A DNA stretch of 64,000 nt from Pseudanabaena frigida (lineage in GTDB: Bacteria; Cyanobacteriota; Cyanobacteriia; Pseudanabaenales; Pseudanabaenaceae). Made by a program: the position numbers and the translations under genes. Of this stretch, positions 28,614-36,943 are shown piece by piece. Position 1 is the stretch's first letter. Each line of letters begins with the position of its first letter. The DNA lies in assembly GCA_003242085.1 (NCBI GenBank), contig QBML01000003.1:1-64000 (forward strand), written 5' to 3'. The notes beneath the pieces were generated by a model that searched no databases, was not told the origin of the DNA, and was given only the letters and a program-made list of their open reading frames with translations.

Positions 28614-29111
28614 TTAATAATATACCTTTCCGCCGCCCCAGCCGATACCCTTGACTTTAGGTTCGTACAGGATATAGCCAGCAATTAACTTGAGGTCATT
28701 ATCGGTAAGACCGCGCATGGTGGGGAAAATATCGGTGCTCTTGAGGCTGGGGTGAACGTCATAAATTTCAGTCACACCATCATAGGTGGTTGGCTTCTTC
28801 ATGAAATCTACCAAGCCTAGAACATTGCTACGATCTGGATTTGCTCCAGCTAATGATTCAGGGGATAGATTAACATTAGGATTGGTGAATGTTGCTCCAC
28901 CAAGGTGGCAGGTGGCACAAGCATTCGAAAATAATTTCTTGCCCTTCGAAATGTCTTTTTGGGTCAAGACGATATTGGTCTTTTCATTAAGGGGAACGGT
29001 ACGTAGTTCAATGGGAATCTCTGCCGCCATTACGCTTGGAGTGAAAAGCTGAAAAGCAAGCATAATAAATGCGATCGCTACAGCTAGATATTTAAAAGCA
29101 TTTTTGTTCAT
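28614..29111 (-). CDS. psbV: Cytochrome c-550, extrinsic photosystem II subunit
   Basis: PsbV is a lumenal haem protein that stabilises the oxygen-evolving manganese cluster of photosystem II. The precursor has 165 residues, a signal peptide ending SVMAA (about residue 30) and haem site CATCH (Cys65, Cys68, His69); the second axial ligand is His120 in IYDVHPSL. The C terminus GIGWGGGKVYY is typical of the family. It belongs with petE downstream and a small conserved gene upstream on the same strand. Confidence 0.98.
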   Translation of the reverse strand: MNKNAFKYLAVAIAFIMLAFQLFTPSVMAAEIPIELRTVPLNEKTNIVLTQKDISKGKKLFSNACATCHLGGATFTNPNVNLSPESLAGANPDRSNVLGLVDFMKKPTTYDGVTEIYDVHPSLKSTDIFPTMRGLTDNDLKLIAGYILYEPKVKGIGWGGGKVYY

Positions 29112-29197
29112 AATTACGGAGATAATTTAGTTAATCTAAGTTTATCTAAAAGAATTTAACCTGATCTCAAAGATTTATTGCGATTTGCTAATCACGC

Positions 29198-29386
29198 TCA
29201 ATCTTTGGGCTTTTTAGAATTTTGAGCTTCAGATGCCATGATTACGGCTTTTGCATCTTCCAAAGCAAGCTTGGTTTCTGCGTCTTGGTAAGCAATTCCA
29301 AGGCGATCGCATAGTTTAAATACAAACTCAATACTGAGTTTGTAGTCTTCGGCGATCTCAGCTATCGAATAATCGGCAAAGCCCAT
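29198..29386 (-). CDS. Small conserved cyanobacterial protein
   Basis: The 62-residue product (MGFADYSIAEIAEDYKLSIE... ) is helical and acidic; the first 45 residues resemble the small helical N-domain of translation initiation factor IF-2 (YSIAEIAEDYKLS... VFKLCDRLGI), a motif that binds RNA or protein. It is not a fragment of infB as seen here: it has its own start and stop. It lies 86 bases upstream of psbV on the same strand and could be cotranscribed. Function unknown. Confidence 0.75.
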   Translation of the reverse strand: MGFADYSIAEIAEDYKLSIEFVFKLCDRLGIAYQDAETKLALEDAKAVIMASEAQNSKKPKD

Positions 29387-29450
29387 AACAATACTCTTAT
29401 CTAGTTAATTCTAGAGACGTTTGTGCTATTTTCTCATGCAAAGGCAAGAC

Positions 29451-29503
29451 AAAATCCAAAAAGTAAGGTCGGTGCGAAGCACCGACCTTACTTTTTGGAT
29501 TTT
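29451..29503. terminator. 25-bp perfect hairpin between hisA and the next plus-side space
   Basis: Stem AAAATCCAAAAAGTAAGGTC + GGTGC around a GAA loop. It lies 9 bases beyond the hisA stop codon (minus strand) and serves as its terminator. Core GGTGCGAAGCACC is a variant of the GGCGGCGC type. Confidence 0.85.
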
Positions 29504-29511
29504 AGGAATTT

Positions 29512-30276
29512 TTAAGCGATCGCCGATCCGTCAATTACATCTTGCCAGCGTCCGTTGCCCACCGCCCGAATGGCTTCAGGGAGTTGAATATTACCCATAT
29601 AAATCGCTTTACCCACGATCGCACCTGTAACGCCAACGGATTCTAGTGACAGCAAATTTAGTAGATCCGTAATCGAACTAATGCCACCTGAAGCAATCAC
29701 GGGTACATCCACATTTTCAGCAAGTTGACGCAAGGCTTCGATATTTGGCCCTTGCATCGTGCCATCACGATGAATATCGGTGTAAATAATTCCTGCAATA
29801 CCCATAGAGGTCATGCGTTTGGCAAGATCCACTGCCATTACTTCCGAAGTCGTTAGCCAACCTCTAGTTGCCACCTTACCATCACGGGCATCGATGCCAA
29901 TCATGACTTGTTCGGGAAATTCAGCACAAATTTCCGCAATTAGTTGCGAGTTTTCGACTGCTGCTGTTCCTAAAATGACTCGACTCACGCCAGAGTTCAG
30001 CACTGAAAGAATACTTTCGCGATCGCGCAAGCCGCCACCCACCTGCACCCGCATCGGAATTGAACGGGCGATCGCCTCAATTACCTTTAAGTTTTTGGGC
30101 TTGCCTTCCTTTGCACCATCTAAATCAACTACATGTAAATACTTAGCGCCTTGACTGTACCAGCGTTGGGCAACCTCTACAGGGTCTTCACCAAATACTT
30201 CTGATTGTTGATAATCCCCCTGATAGAGCCTGACACAGCGTCCATCTAAAATATCAATTGCGGGAATTACATCCAT
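29512..30276 (-). CDS. hisA: HisA, ProFAR isomerase
   Basis: HisA isomerises ProFAR to PRFAR, the step before HisF/HisH, in histidine synthesis. From the ATG at 30,276 the protein has 254 residues and begins [20 protein letters not shown], the standard family opening with catalytic Asp8. The second catalytic Asp is in TDIHRDGT. Phosphate-binding VGGGLR and ASGGISS are present. ATG codons at 30,288 and an upstream frame to 30,345 would give extensions unlike the family. It occurs alone, separate from hisF at 6.5 kb. Confidence 0.97.
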   Translation of the reverse strand: MDVIPAIDILDGRCVRLYQGDYQQSEVFGEDPVEVAQRWYSQGAKYLHVVDLDGAKEGKPKNLKVIEAIARSIPMRVQVGGGLRDRESILSVLNSGVSRVILGTAAVENSQLIAEICAEFPEQVMIGIDARDGKVATRGWLTTSEVMAVDLAKRMTSMGIAGIIYTDIHRDGTMQGPNIEALRQLAENVDVPVIASGGISSITDLLNLLSLESVGVTGAIVGKAIYMGNIQLPEAIRAVGNGRWQDVIDGSAIA

Positions 30277-30426
30277 AATTTTTACCATACGATCCCAGAA
30301 GTTTATTCTAGCTAGATTTAGCGATCGCGGTATAGTACAAAACATCTAATGTCAAAGCCGATTGTGAGATTTTTACTGCATAAGACACTGAAAATGCTTA
30401 AATCGGTTTCATAATTAAGTTTCGCT

Positions 30427-31284
30427 GTGTCAAAGTCACCTGTCTTTATGAAATCTGTATCGCAAAAGTTAATGTCTATTGGCATCGTGATTAGCGTGGC
30501 TTTTTTGCTGATGGCGATCGCCTCGCCATTGCTGCAAGCAGTAGGACTTTTAGCAGATCCCAATGAGTTCCTCAGCTATCCAATCCATGAGCCACCATCG
30601 GCACAGCATTGGTTTGGTACAGATTTACAAGGACATGATGTATTTTCGCGGACGATCGCTGGGGCAGGTGTAGCTTGGCAAGTCACGATCGCCTCAACCG
30701 CAATCAGTTTATTAATTGGCGTACCGTTGGGGATGCTGAGCGGATACAAAGGCGGATGGCTAGATCGCATCTTAGTATTTTTGATGGATGCGCTCTATAC
30801 ATTGCCCAGCCTATTACTCTCTCTCACGATCGCCTTTGTAGTTGGTGCTGGGGTCTGGAATGCGGCGATCGCCCTCAGTGTTGCCTATATCCCCCAATAT
30901 TTTCGGGTGATCCGCAACCAAACCGTGAGTACGAAAACCGAAGTTTATATCGAAGCGGCTCAAGCGATCGGTGCTGACACAAAAACAATCTTAATCAAAT
31001 ATCTCGCGCCCAACGTCATCCAAAGCTTACCCGTAATTTTTACCCTCAACGCTGCTGATGCGATTCTGACTCTGGCAGGTTTAGGCTTTTTAGGTTTAGG
31101 CATTCCCGAAGATGTACCTGAATGGGGTCACGATCTCAAGCAAGCTCTTGATGCGCTCTCAACTGGTGAAAATATCTGGTGGACAACAATTTTTCCTGGA
31201 TTGGCGATTACTTTAATGACGATCGGTTTATCGCTGGTAGGTGAGGGTTTGACCCAGAGATTTAGTAGCAAGAAAGAACAGTGA
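30427..31284 (+). CDS. Peptide/nickel-type ABC transporter permease (DppC/OppC family)
   Basis: About 285 residues with six membrane segments. The N terminus has the OppC-type WFGTDLQGHDVFSRTIAGA; the permease EAA loop reads YIEAAQAIGADTKTILIKYLAPNV. Such subunits pair with a DppB-type permease, two ATPases and a binding protein to import di- or oligopeptides or related solutes. None of those is in this neighbourhood, so this is an orphan whose partners must be elsewhere. Start may be GTG 30,427 or ATG 30,448; neither has a good ribosome site. Confidence 0.93.
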   Translation: MSKSPVFMKSVSQKLMSIGIVISVAFLLMAIASPLLQAVGLLADPNEFLSYPIHEPPSAQHWFGTDLQGHDVFSRTIAGAGVAWQVTIASTAISLLIGVPLGMLSGYKGGWLDRILVFLMDALYTLPSLLLSLTIAFVVGAGVWNAAIALSVAYIPQYFRVIRNQTVSTKTEVYIEAAQAIGADTKTILIKYLAPNVIQSLPVIFTLNAADAILTLAGLGFLGLGIPEDVPEWGHDLKQALDALSTGENIWWTTIFPGLAITLMTIGLSLVGEGLTQRFSSKKEQ

Positions 31285-31296
31285 GCTTTTGTAGCT

Positions 31297-31695
31297 ATGT
31301 ATTTTGACTTTCTCATTCCTAAGCGTCCCGTATCTTTGCAAACAAAGAAACGCGAAAATTTACAAAAATGGAAGCGATATGTTCAGGCTGAAGCTGAAAC
31401 AACTTGGACAGGATCAATTTTTTCTGGAACTGATCTTCACCTAACATTAATATATCTTTACAATAGTGATCCTGTTGATACGGACAACATTATCAAACCA
31501 ATACAGGATGCACTTATCGGGATTGTTTACGATGATGATTTACTGATCGCGGATGTAGACTCACATCGCCGATCATTGTCTGGCACATTTGATCTTACCC
31601 GATGTCCAATTCCTCTTTTTCAGGGCATAACATCAGGCTTAGAATGTGTATATGTTAGAGTTTCTGAATCTAAACCATTGGAGGACTACTTATGA
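31297..31695 (+). CDS. RusA-like Holliday-junction resolvase family protein
   Basis: A 132-residue protein. The stretch DPVDTDNIIKPIQDALIG followed by VYDDDLLI matches the RusA family core, where aspartates bind the catalytic magnesium ions (here Asp61, Asp63, Asp71 and the Asp79-81 cluster) and a lysine sits just after DN. RusA enzymes cut four-way DNA junctions and are often of phage origin. The next gene overlaps it by four bases (ATGA), so the two are translationally coupled. It starts 12 bases after the ABC permease gene, which may simply be read-through placement. Confidence 0.85.
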   Translation: MYFDFLIPKRPVSLQTKKRENLQKWKRYVQAEAETTWTGSIFSGTDLHLTLIYLYNSDPVDTDNIIKPIQDALIGIVYDDDLLIADVDSHRRSLSGTFDLTRCPIPLFQGITSGLECVYVRVSESKPLEDYL

Positions 31696-32381
31696 CTGTT
31701 GATTCTCAATTAACTGCCAAGGGTTTAGATGCTAAAGTTTTAGAAAAAACCAAACTGCAAGGAATTGCTGAAAAATATAGATTGCAGGGATTTGAAGTTG
31801 TAATTGAGCCTTCTAAATCCATGCTTCCTTTTGATTTGGGAAATTATTGCCCAGATCTTATGGCAAGAAAGGGATTGAATGAAGGTTACATAATTGAACT
31901 TAAAAACTCAATTGCGAAAATCTCAGTCGATCGCTATCGAGAGATTGCCGAAATAGTAGCTCAGAATCATGGTTGGCGATTTTTACTGATCACTGGCGAA
32001 GATATCTCTTCAGGCGATCCTAAAGATGATAGTGAATTACTGACTTGGGAACAGATGTTGCAACGCCAAGAACAGGCTCAAAGATTTTTAGCGATCGGCG
32101 AAGTGGAAGTAGCCTTTTGGTATTTATGGGGGATTTTGGAAGCGGCTATGCGTCGTCAAGCTAGGCAAGTTTCAATTCCGATAGAACGCTTTCCTGCCAA
32201 CTCTTTAATTAATCATTTATATTCTCAAGGTGAGCTTTCGATGGAGCAGTTTGATCAAGTGAGAGTGATTCAAACTGTACGAGATCGGCTTGTACATGGG
32301 TATCAATTACCTAATCTTGAGGAACCTACGAAACAATTGCAAGTGCTTGTTAATGAGTTAATTGCGATGTGGAAGATCTAA
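31692..32381 (+). CDS. PD-(D/E)XK nuclease-like protein with C-terminal HEPN-like domain
   Basis: A 229-residue protein with two parts. Residues 20-110 look like a restriction-endonuclease fold: PDLMARKG (Asp55), then YIIELKNS (Glu69, Lys71), the spacing of a PD-(D/E)XK site. Residues 125-229 are all helical and contain VRDRLVHGYQ, the Rx4H arrangement of HEPN domains, found in many RNases and toxin or abortive-infection proteins. The domain assignments come from motifs only. Its start overlaps the RusA-like stop codon, so both products are probably made in fixed ratio. A cell-defence or DNA-repair role is inferred, not shown. No known named system matches this pair to my knowledge. Confidence 0.8.
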   Translation: MTVDSQLTAKGLDAKVLEKTKLQGIAEKYRLQGFEVVIEPSKSMLPFDLGNYCPDLMARKGLNEGYIIELKNSIAKISVDRYREIAEIVAQNHGWRFLLITGEDISSGDPKDDSELLTWEQMLQRQEQAQRFLAIGEVEVAFWYLWGILEAAMRRQARQVSIPIERFPANSLINHLYSQGELSMEQFDQVRVIQTVRDRLVHGYQLPNLEEPTKQLQVLVNELIAMWKI

Positions 32382-32637
32382 ATTTATGCTGACATGAAAA
32401 CAATTTTAGCGCGTAGGGTGCGATATTGAAAACCTGAGATTGTTGGTGGTATTGATTTGCTAGGATTACCATTTTTTCTATATTTTAAGCTTTATATTTA
32501 TTTGTTTACTTATATCTGTATTATTTGCTACGTTCTGAATTTAAAAATGCTTTTTTTGGAATAGGTGCTTGCACATTTTTGGGAAATCACCTAGAGTATT
32601 TAGCAAATTTATGCTTAAGCTTATAGATTAATTAGTC

Positions 32638-32847
32638 GTGAAATCAAATCCCCGTCATTTAGAGTTAGAACTAACTTGTGAGGCTTATGAGCTTCTGCAA
32701 ATCCTTGCTGAAGGACTAGTAGAAGTTATGACGGGTTCGTTTGTAAAAAATTGCAATCATTGTTTTCAAAAATTCTCAAGCGAGAATTTATCTGTTTTGA
32801 TCGCCTCAAGAAAGATCCTACTCATGAGAGTATCCTGTCTGATTTAA
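32638..32847 (+). pseudogene. Doubtful short reading frame, perhaps frameshifted
   Basis: From GTG 32,638 the frame gives 69 residues. The first 35 (HLELELTCEAYELLQILAEG) look like real protein; the end does not. In the -1 frame from about 32,763 the sequence SKILKREFICFDRLKKDPTH runs to a stop at 32,854, which reads better. A one-base indel near 32,735-32,760 would join them. I recognise no family. Apart from this, the 555 bases between 32,382 and 32,936 hold a partial REP-like piece near 32,410 and nothing else clear. Confidence 0.35.
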
Positions 32848-32936
32848 GTAACTAGCTGATGGATATTTGTACTGCTCAGTTTTGATTTTGAGTAGAGAAT
32901 TAGCGGTAATTTTAATAACAGAATAGGAGACTTAAA

Positions 32937-33173
32937 ATGATTAGAAGAACTCAGGCTCTACAAAGAGCTTTGTATTGCTGTGTGATTATTTCTTGGTTAA
33001 TTGCGTTGCCTTGTTCCTTTGCGCTTGGTCAAGAGAGAACAGCCAGTGAGAACGTAAAAATTGAGCCTATAAAAACTCAATCTTCTAAAGTTTCAATTGA
33101 CTTGACAGATGTGTTAATAACGTCACTAGTTTTGGGATTCGGCTATGGTGTGCTGAAAACTTTTCGAGATTAG
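32937..33173 (+). CDS. Small exported or membrane-anchored protein
   Basis: The 78-residue frame starts with ATG after a good ribosome site (TAGGAGAC, 9 bases upstream). Residues 10-31 form a signal peptide or anchor ending near SFALG; residues 54-73 (VLITSLVLGFGYGVLKTF) form a second hydrophobic stretch. No family recognised. It lies between the doubtful frame and the REP/RAYT unit. Confidence 0.55.
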   Translation: MIRRTQALQRALYCCVIISWLIALPCSFALGQERTASENVKIEPIKTQSSKVSIDLTDVLITSLVLGFGYGVLKTFRD

Positions 33174-33200
33174 CCGAGGATTTAGTGTGATCGCAAATCG

Positions 33201-33282
33201 CGTAGGGTGCGTTAATGAAATGTAACGCCTTTTTTAATATCAACAAATCTTTGTGCGTTACGCTACGCTAACACACCCTACG
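33201..33282. repeat. REP-like repeat, left of the RAYT gene
   Basis: CGTAGGGTGCGTTAATG at one end and CTAACACACCCTACG at the other form a stem; GTGCGTTACGCTACGC lies inside. The same unit in the same orientation stands at 33,859-33,939. Confidence 0.85.
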
Positions 33283-33358
33283 GGAATGATTATTCGTCCC
33301 AAATTTTTTGAGGCTTTTCTTGAACTTCTGTGACTCGGCGATCAGGTGGATATTGTCC

Positions 33359-33841
33359 CTATGCAATAAAACGGTGAATGCTGGAAAATTGCCAATCTTC
33401 GGCTTTTGCACATAACCCATGTCGTATAGGATTGTAATGAATATAATCGCAATGTAGAGCATAGTCTCGCTCATCTCGGATTAGATGCTCCCAGAAACGA
33501 CGCTGCCATAGATTTTTTTCTTGTCGTTTTTGTCTAGATACAGAAACTTCTGCATTAATTCCTAATTGTTCCCCATAGTGCTTAGTGACATAAGGTTTGA
33601 TTAATCGCAATCTCACCGAAAAATCCTTATCTTCTTCTGGCAACGTCCACAGACAATGGAAATGATCGGGCAATAGAACAAAGGCATTTATTTCAAATGG
33701 ATATTTCTCGCGAACTTTAGCGATCGCCTCTCGCAATCCTTTACGCCCCAAATCACTACAAAGCCAAGGAATTCTCTGATAGGTGACTTGGGTAATAAAA
33801 TAAGTTCCGCCTGTAATCGTTGGTCTTCGATAATCTGACAT
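33359..33841 (-). CDS. REP-associated tyrosine transposase (RAYT), IS200-like Y1 family
   Basis: About 160 residues from ATG 33,841. It begins RRPTITGGTYFITQVTYQR, typical of the transposase_17/Y1 family; the metal-binding HUH pair reads PDHFHCLW, and CDYIHYNPIRHGL holds the catalytic tyrosine. RAYTs are single-copy domesticated relatives of IS200/IS605 transposases that move or process REP palindromes. Here the gene lies between two direct copies of the same REP-like repeat, the arrangement expected for its substrate. It looks intact. Confidence 0.93.
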   Translation of the reverse strand: MSDYRRPTITGGTYFITQVTYQRIPWLCSDLGRKGLREAIAKVREKYPFEINAFVLLPDHFHCLWTLPEEDKDFSVRLRLIKPYVTKHYGEQLGINAEVSVSRQKRQEKNLWQRRFWEHLIRDERDYALHCDYIHYNPIRHGLCAKAEDWQFSSIHRFIA

Positions 33842-33858
33842 CACCTTTAACGCGATCA

Positions 33859-33939
33859 CGTAGGGTGCGTTAATGGAATGTAACGCACCTTACTAAGTCT
33901 AAATGTTTGAGTGCGTTACGCTACGCTAACACACCCTAC
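33859..33939. repeat. REP-like repeat, right of the RAYT gene
   Basis: CGTAGGGTGCGTTAATGGAA to CTAACACACCCTAC, nearly the same as the left copy and in the same orientation, starting 17 bases from the RAYT start codon. Confidence 0.85.
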
Positions 33940-34008
33940 TTGATTTGAGGTGTATGACAATTGTCGATTTTGTGGTGCGATCCTGTGCCACTTGTTTCAA
34001 AAAACTGC

Positions 34009-34305
34009 TTAACAAGCTGAATCATGATCAGAGTGCAGCGATAAAAATCTTAGATAATCACCTTCCCGCACAGCAACGGCTCGACATTTTTGAGTGATTC
34101 TCAAACTATATAGCTTTTCACCATTTTTTCCTTGCTTAGAACGAATCAGTTCCCACTTTAAACCCTGATCTTTATACAATTGCTCCCAAGTTAATTGAGA
34201 AACTTTTCTGAGGATTTTTAAAACTGCAAGAGCCTCAGCTTTTGGCAAAATAAATAGGTCTTGTTGAAAAACAGGGTTGTTTAGATCGAGTAAAATTCTA
34301 CTCAT
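34009..34305 (-). CDS. RelE/HigB-type toxin
   Basis: A 98-residue ribosome-dependent RNase-type toxin candidate. The fold signature is the C-terminal YSLRITQKCRAVAVREGDYLRFLSLHSDHD, as in RelE/ParE-superfamily proteins; N-terminal helices FQQDLFILPKAEALAVLKIL fit too. It overlaps the antitoxin gene by eight bases (start codon at 34,305). Such pairs act on mRNA in the ribosome and stabilise plasmids or accessory regions. Whether this one acts as RelE (RNase) or ParE (gyrase) cannot be read from the sequence. Confidence 0.85.
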   Translation of the reverse strand: MSRILLDLNNPVFQQDLFILPKAEALAVLKILRKVSQLTWEQLYKDQGLKWELIRSKQGKNGEKLYSLRITQKCRAVAVREGDYLRFLSLHSDHDSAC

Positions 34306-34549
34306 TGTGCTGTAACTGAGCTTCTAACAAGTCTAGGTCGGATACTTGGGACGGATGATTACGATTCCATTCCAAAGCTTTATCCAGTTTTTCTGAGAAA
34401 GAAGACTGGTTTATCCAGCTTTCAGAGGGGAATGAATGCTTTAGCAGAAGATCATAAAATGCTTCCCATTCCTTACCCCATTGCTCCAAATCGATCACAA
34501 CGGCGGTCTTTTCTCCTTGGTCATCTACAATATATTCAATGCCTTTCAT
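34298..34549 (-). CDS. Antitoxin partner of the RelE-type toxin
   Basis: An 83-residue acidic protein whose first half (MKGIEYIVDDQGEKTAVVIDLEQWGKEW) resembles the DNA-binding domain of short Phd/YefM-like or cyanobacterial RelB antitoxins; the C-terminal half should wrap the toxin. It precedes and overlaps the toxin gene, the usual order. Autoregulation by the complex is expected for the family; the 265-base space upstream, with several HIP1-like sites, holds no other gene. Confidence 0.8.
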   Translation of the reverse strand: MKGIEYIVDDQGEKTAVVIDLEQWGKEWEAFYDLLLKHSFPSESWINQSSFSEKLDKALEWNRNHPSQVSDLDLLEAQLQHNE

Positions 34550-34814
34550 AGGGGAAAATTGCAGTAATTTTAACTAATTATATCATTTTTGATTTCAGGG
34601 AAGTCATTCGCGATCGCTAAGCACAGTGAATTTATAGACGATCGCTATCTTAGATTTCAGTTTAGATAAGCGATCGGCGCTCGCATAACAGGCAATAAAT
34701 CTTGTACATCTCATATTTTACTTAAATATTTACAAAAGCGCTTAGGAGCGGTAGATATATAATTTAATCGGTAGGGTTAATACCTTGCTAATAGAAGCTT
34801 TTTTGAGGGATTTT

Positions 34815-35621
34815 ATGCTTAAGCTGGCGATCGCTTATTTAGGGACATTTTTAAGAGCCTTAATAATTCCTTGCCTACTAGTCTGTCTAATCCTTGTGTC
34901 ATTTCCCAGCCCTACCCAAGCGGAAAAAGTAATGAGTTCGCTAAAATTTGACACTTCCAGTGATGTAGTCGAGGTTTTAGCTATCTATGAAACCTCCTAC
35001 TCAATGCAAAAAAGCATCATGAAGTCACTGAAGGTCAATAATAAGTTGATCAAAAAAGCCACTGGATTTAAGGGCTTTTCACTTCTACAAAGCCAAGATG
35101 GTAAGCAGGTGATTGTACTCTCGCAATGGCAGGATCTAGCTAGCTATCAGGCTTATACACCACCTTCAACGATAGACCCTAGCAAAGCGACAGAGGTAGC
35201 CTTGCCCCCTGCCCCCAATAAAACCCTAATATTTGAAGTTGTGAGTGCTCAGACAGCGATCGCAGGTGCAACTCCTGCATTACGCGGTAAGGAGGCAGTT
35301 GTCCGCTTGACACACTTAGCACTCAAAAATCCTGAATCGCGATCGCAGGTTCTCAATCAAGTTGAAGAGATCGTCCCATCTATTCTGCAAAATCAGCCTA
35401 TTCCTCAGTCAGTTATTTTACTCAAGGAATTAGAAAGTGGAGATCTTACGCTTATGACAAATTGGAATTGTAGTGCCATGTTTGAGGATGTTGGTAAACC
35501 TGAGGCGATCGCGCTCAGAAATGATTTAACTGAACTAGTAGATAGCAAACAGAGCCTTTACAACGCTACAATCATTGTCCCTGCTGAAGTCAAAAAGGAT
35601 AAGGAAAGCAAGAAAGGCTAA
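34815..35621 (+). CDS. Exported protein with ABM (dimeric alpha/beta barrel)-like domain
   Basis: From ATG 34,815, with GAGGGA four bases before it, 268 residues; the frame also reads from a TTG at 34,785. Residues 4-34 are a signal peptide (LVCLILVSFPSPTQA). The mature part contains VVEVLAIYETS... FKGFSLLQSQDGKQVIVLSQWQDLASYQAY, the pattern of antibiotic-biosynthesis-monooxygenase-type domains, and a second weaker half (LTHLALKNPESRSQVL... LMTNWNC) suggests a tandem arrangement. Function unknown; the fold is shared by small monooxygenases and haem-degrading enzymes. It converges on the methyltransferase gene with no space between stop codons. Confidence 0.75.
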   Translation: MLKLAIAYLGTFLRALIIPCLLVCLILVSFPSPTQAEKVMSSLKFDTSSDVVEVLAIYETSYSMQKSIMKSLKVNNKLIKKATGFKGFSLLQSQDGKQVIVLSQWQDLASYQAYTPPSTIDPSKATEVALPPAPNKTLIFEVVSAQTAIAGATPALRGKEAVVRLTHLALKNPESRSQVLNQVEEIVPSILQNQPIPQSVILLKELESGDLTLMTNWNCSAMFEDVGKPEAIALRNDLTELVDSKQSLYNATIIVPAEVKKDKESKKG

Positions 35622-36407
35622 TCATTTAATCTGACAGAGATAATAAAGCCACATATCAGAGTTAATGCTTAATTCTTTTTGATTCGCGATCTCTAAACCA
35701 CTTTTCCAAGAATACATTTTGATATTGTCAAAATCCGCTTTTAATTGATCGATCTGCTCTTGCGGTCTAACGTAATACTGCTTTAATCGGAAATTGTGGG
35801 ATTCATCTTGAATGATTTCATAGTCAGAAGATTTAAGCTGCTTCGAGGAAATTGAACGGTTGAAGAATCGTAGAAGTCCAAACATGACCAAGTTAACATA
35901 GGTCGTCAGAGGGTTGAGGCTAATCTGTTTCCGCCAGTTAAATTCTCGCTCTAATCCTTGGAGACTATGGCTTGAGAAAAAGAAATAGCTTCCTGACTTT
36001 CCAATTCGGCTAATCTCTTGAAACACTTGCAATCGATCCAGATGGGAAAGAGAATCAAGCCCATTAAAGCTAAATAAAATAAAGTCGAAATAATTATCTT
36101 CAAACTGACTCATATCTCTGGCATCCCCCACTTCAAATACTCTTGATTGAGAAGACGATGGGAAATGTGTCTGGCAAGCTGCAATCATCTCTTGAGAATA
36201 ATCAATCCCAACATATTCTTGAACCACTCCAGAAAAATGTTGGGTAGTACGTCCCCCACCCACGCCAATATCTAGCATTTTCATGCTCGACCATTCGTCG
36301 CTTAGAAGATCGAGAATAGTTTGTTCGGCAGGCTGTAGTTGGCGTAACTGGCTGTAGTGTTGAACAATCCCACGAGCTACATAAACTTGATAATTATGTT
36401 CAAACAT
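35622..36407 (-). CDS. SAM-dependent methyltransferase, class I
   Basis: A 261-residue protein. The SAM-binding motif I reads MKMLDIGVGGGRTTQHF, followed by YVGIDYSQEMIAACQ (motif II acidic) and VGDARDMSQF. This is the Rossmann-type methyltransferase fold of small-molecule and lipid methylases (methyltransf_11/25). The substrate is unknown. Its stop codon abuts that of the ABM-like gene. No membrane segment apart from LVMFGLLRFF. Confidence 0.88.
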   Translation of the reverse strand: MFEHNYQVYVARGIVQHYSQLRQLQPAEQTILDLLSDEWSSMKMLDIGVGGGRTTQHFSGVVQEYVGIDYSQEMIAACQTHFPSSSQSRVFEVGDARDMSQFEDNYFDFILFSFNGLDSLSHLDRLQVFQEISRIGKSGSYFFFSSHSLQGLEREFNWRKQISLNPLTTYVNLVMFGLLRFFNRSISSKQLKSSDYEIIQDESHNFRLKQYYVRPQEQIDQLKADFDNIKMYSWKSGLEIANQKELSINSDMWLYYLCQIK

Positions 36408-36487
36408 GAAGCATCATGTTTGAAAGAGAATGCTGAGAGGTTACGTGCATTAAAAACCAAAAGAGTCAGGCTTATCAACATACCAGT

Positions 36488-36670
36488 TTGAGTGCAACAG
36501 CATCAACTTATCAGCACTTAATTGTCAATGTGATCGCGCAAAAGGTGACGGTATTGGAATGGGTGGAAGGGTTTTATGAAGAGAGAGTTTATGAAGGTGA
36601 GCAAGCGATCGCTTCGCCGATATTTCCTGAACTTCAATTAACGGCTGCTCAAGTTTTACAGAACTGTTAA
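36488..36670 (+). pseudogene. C-terminal remnant of an Uma2-family (DUF820) endonuclease-like gene
   Basis: Sixty codons from a TTG. VTVLEWVEGFYEERVYEGEQ followed by AIASPIFPELQLTAAQVLQ is the conserved C terminus of Uma2 proteins, a PD-(D/E)XK-fold family greatly expanded in cyanobacteria. The catalytic N-terminal two thirds are absent: upstream sequence belongs to other DNA. I see a truncated relic, not a gene. Confidence 0.75.
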
Positions 36671-36943
36671 TGATCGCCGCTACATAGCGATCGCGAAACT
36701 ATGGCACAAGCAATGCAGGAATGTCTGGCTTCGTTGGGTGTCTAATGCGGATTTTTTTGTGCGATCTGCCGTGTTAGACTGCATTTTTCTGGATAATGCA
36801 CCTATTATATGGAATGCTATCCAGAAGAATTTCTTATATTACGTACAATAGTTGTGTTACCCCGAAAGTCTTTGCATGATTACTACGTAATAATATGCTG
36901 AAAATCTCAGCGTGGTTAAAGAGCAAATAAAGGATGAGTAAAT
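36671..36943. other. Intergenic stretch
   Basis: AT-rich 273 bases between the Uma2 remnant and the HEPN-like gene. No reading frame, repeat or hairpin of note; it should hold the promoter of the next gene. Confidence 0.4.

Noticed and set aside
33201-33939. Possible CRISPR-like pair of repeats
   Set aside because: Only two units, each a hairpin, with a transposase gene between them and no spacer pattern.
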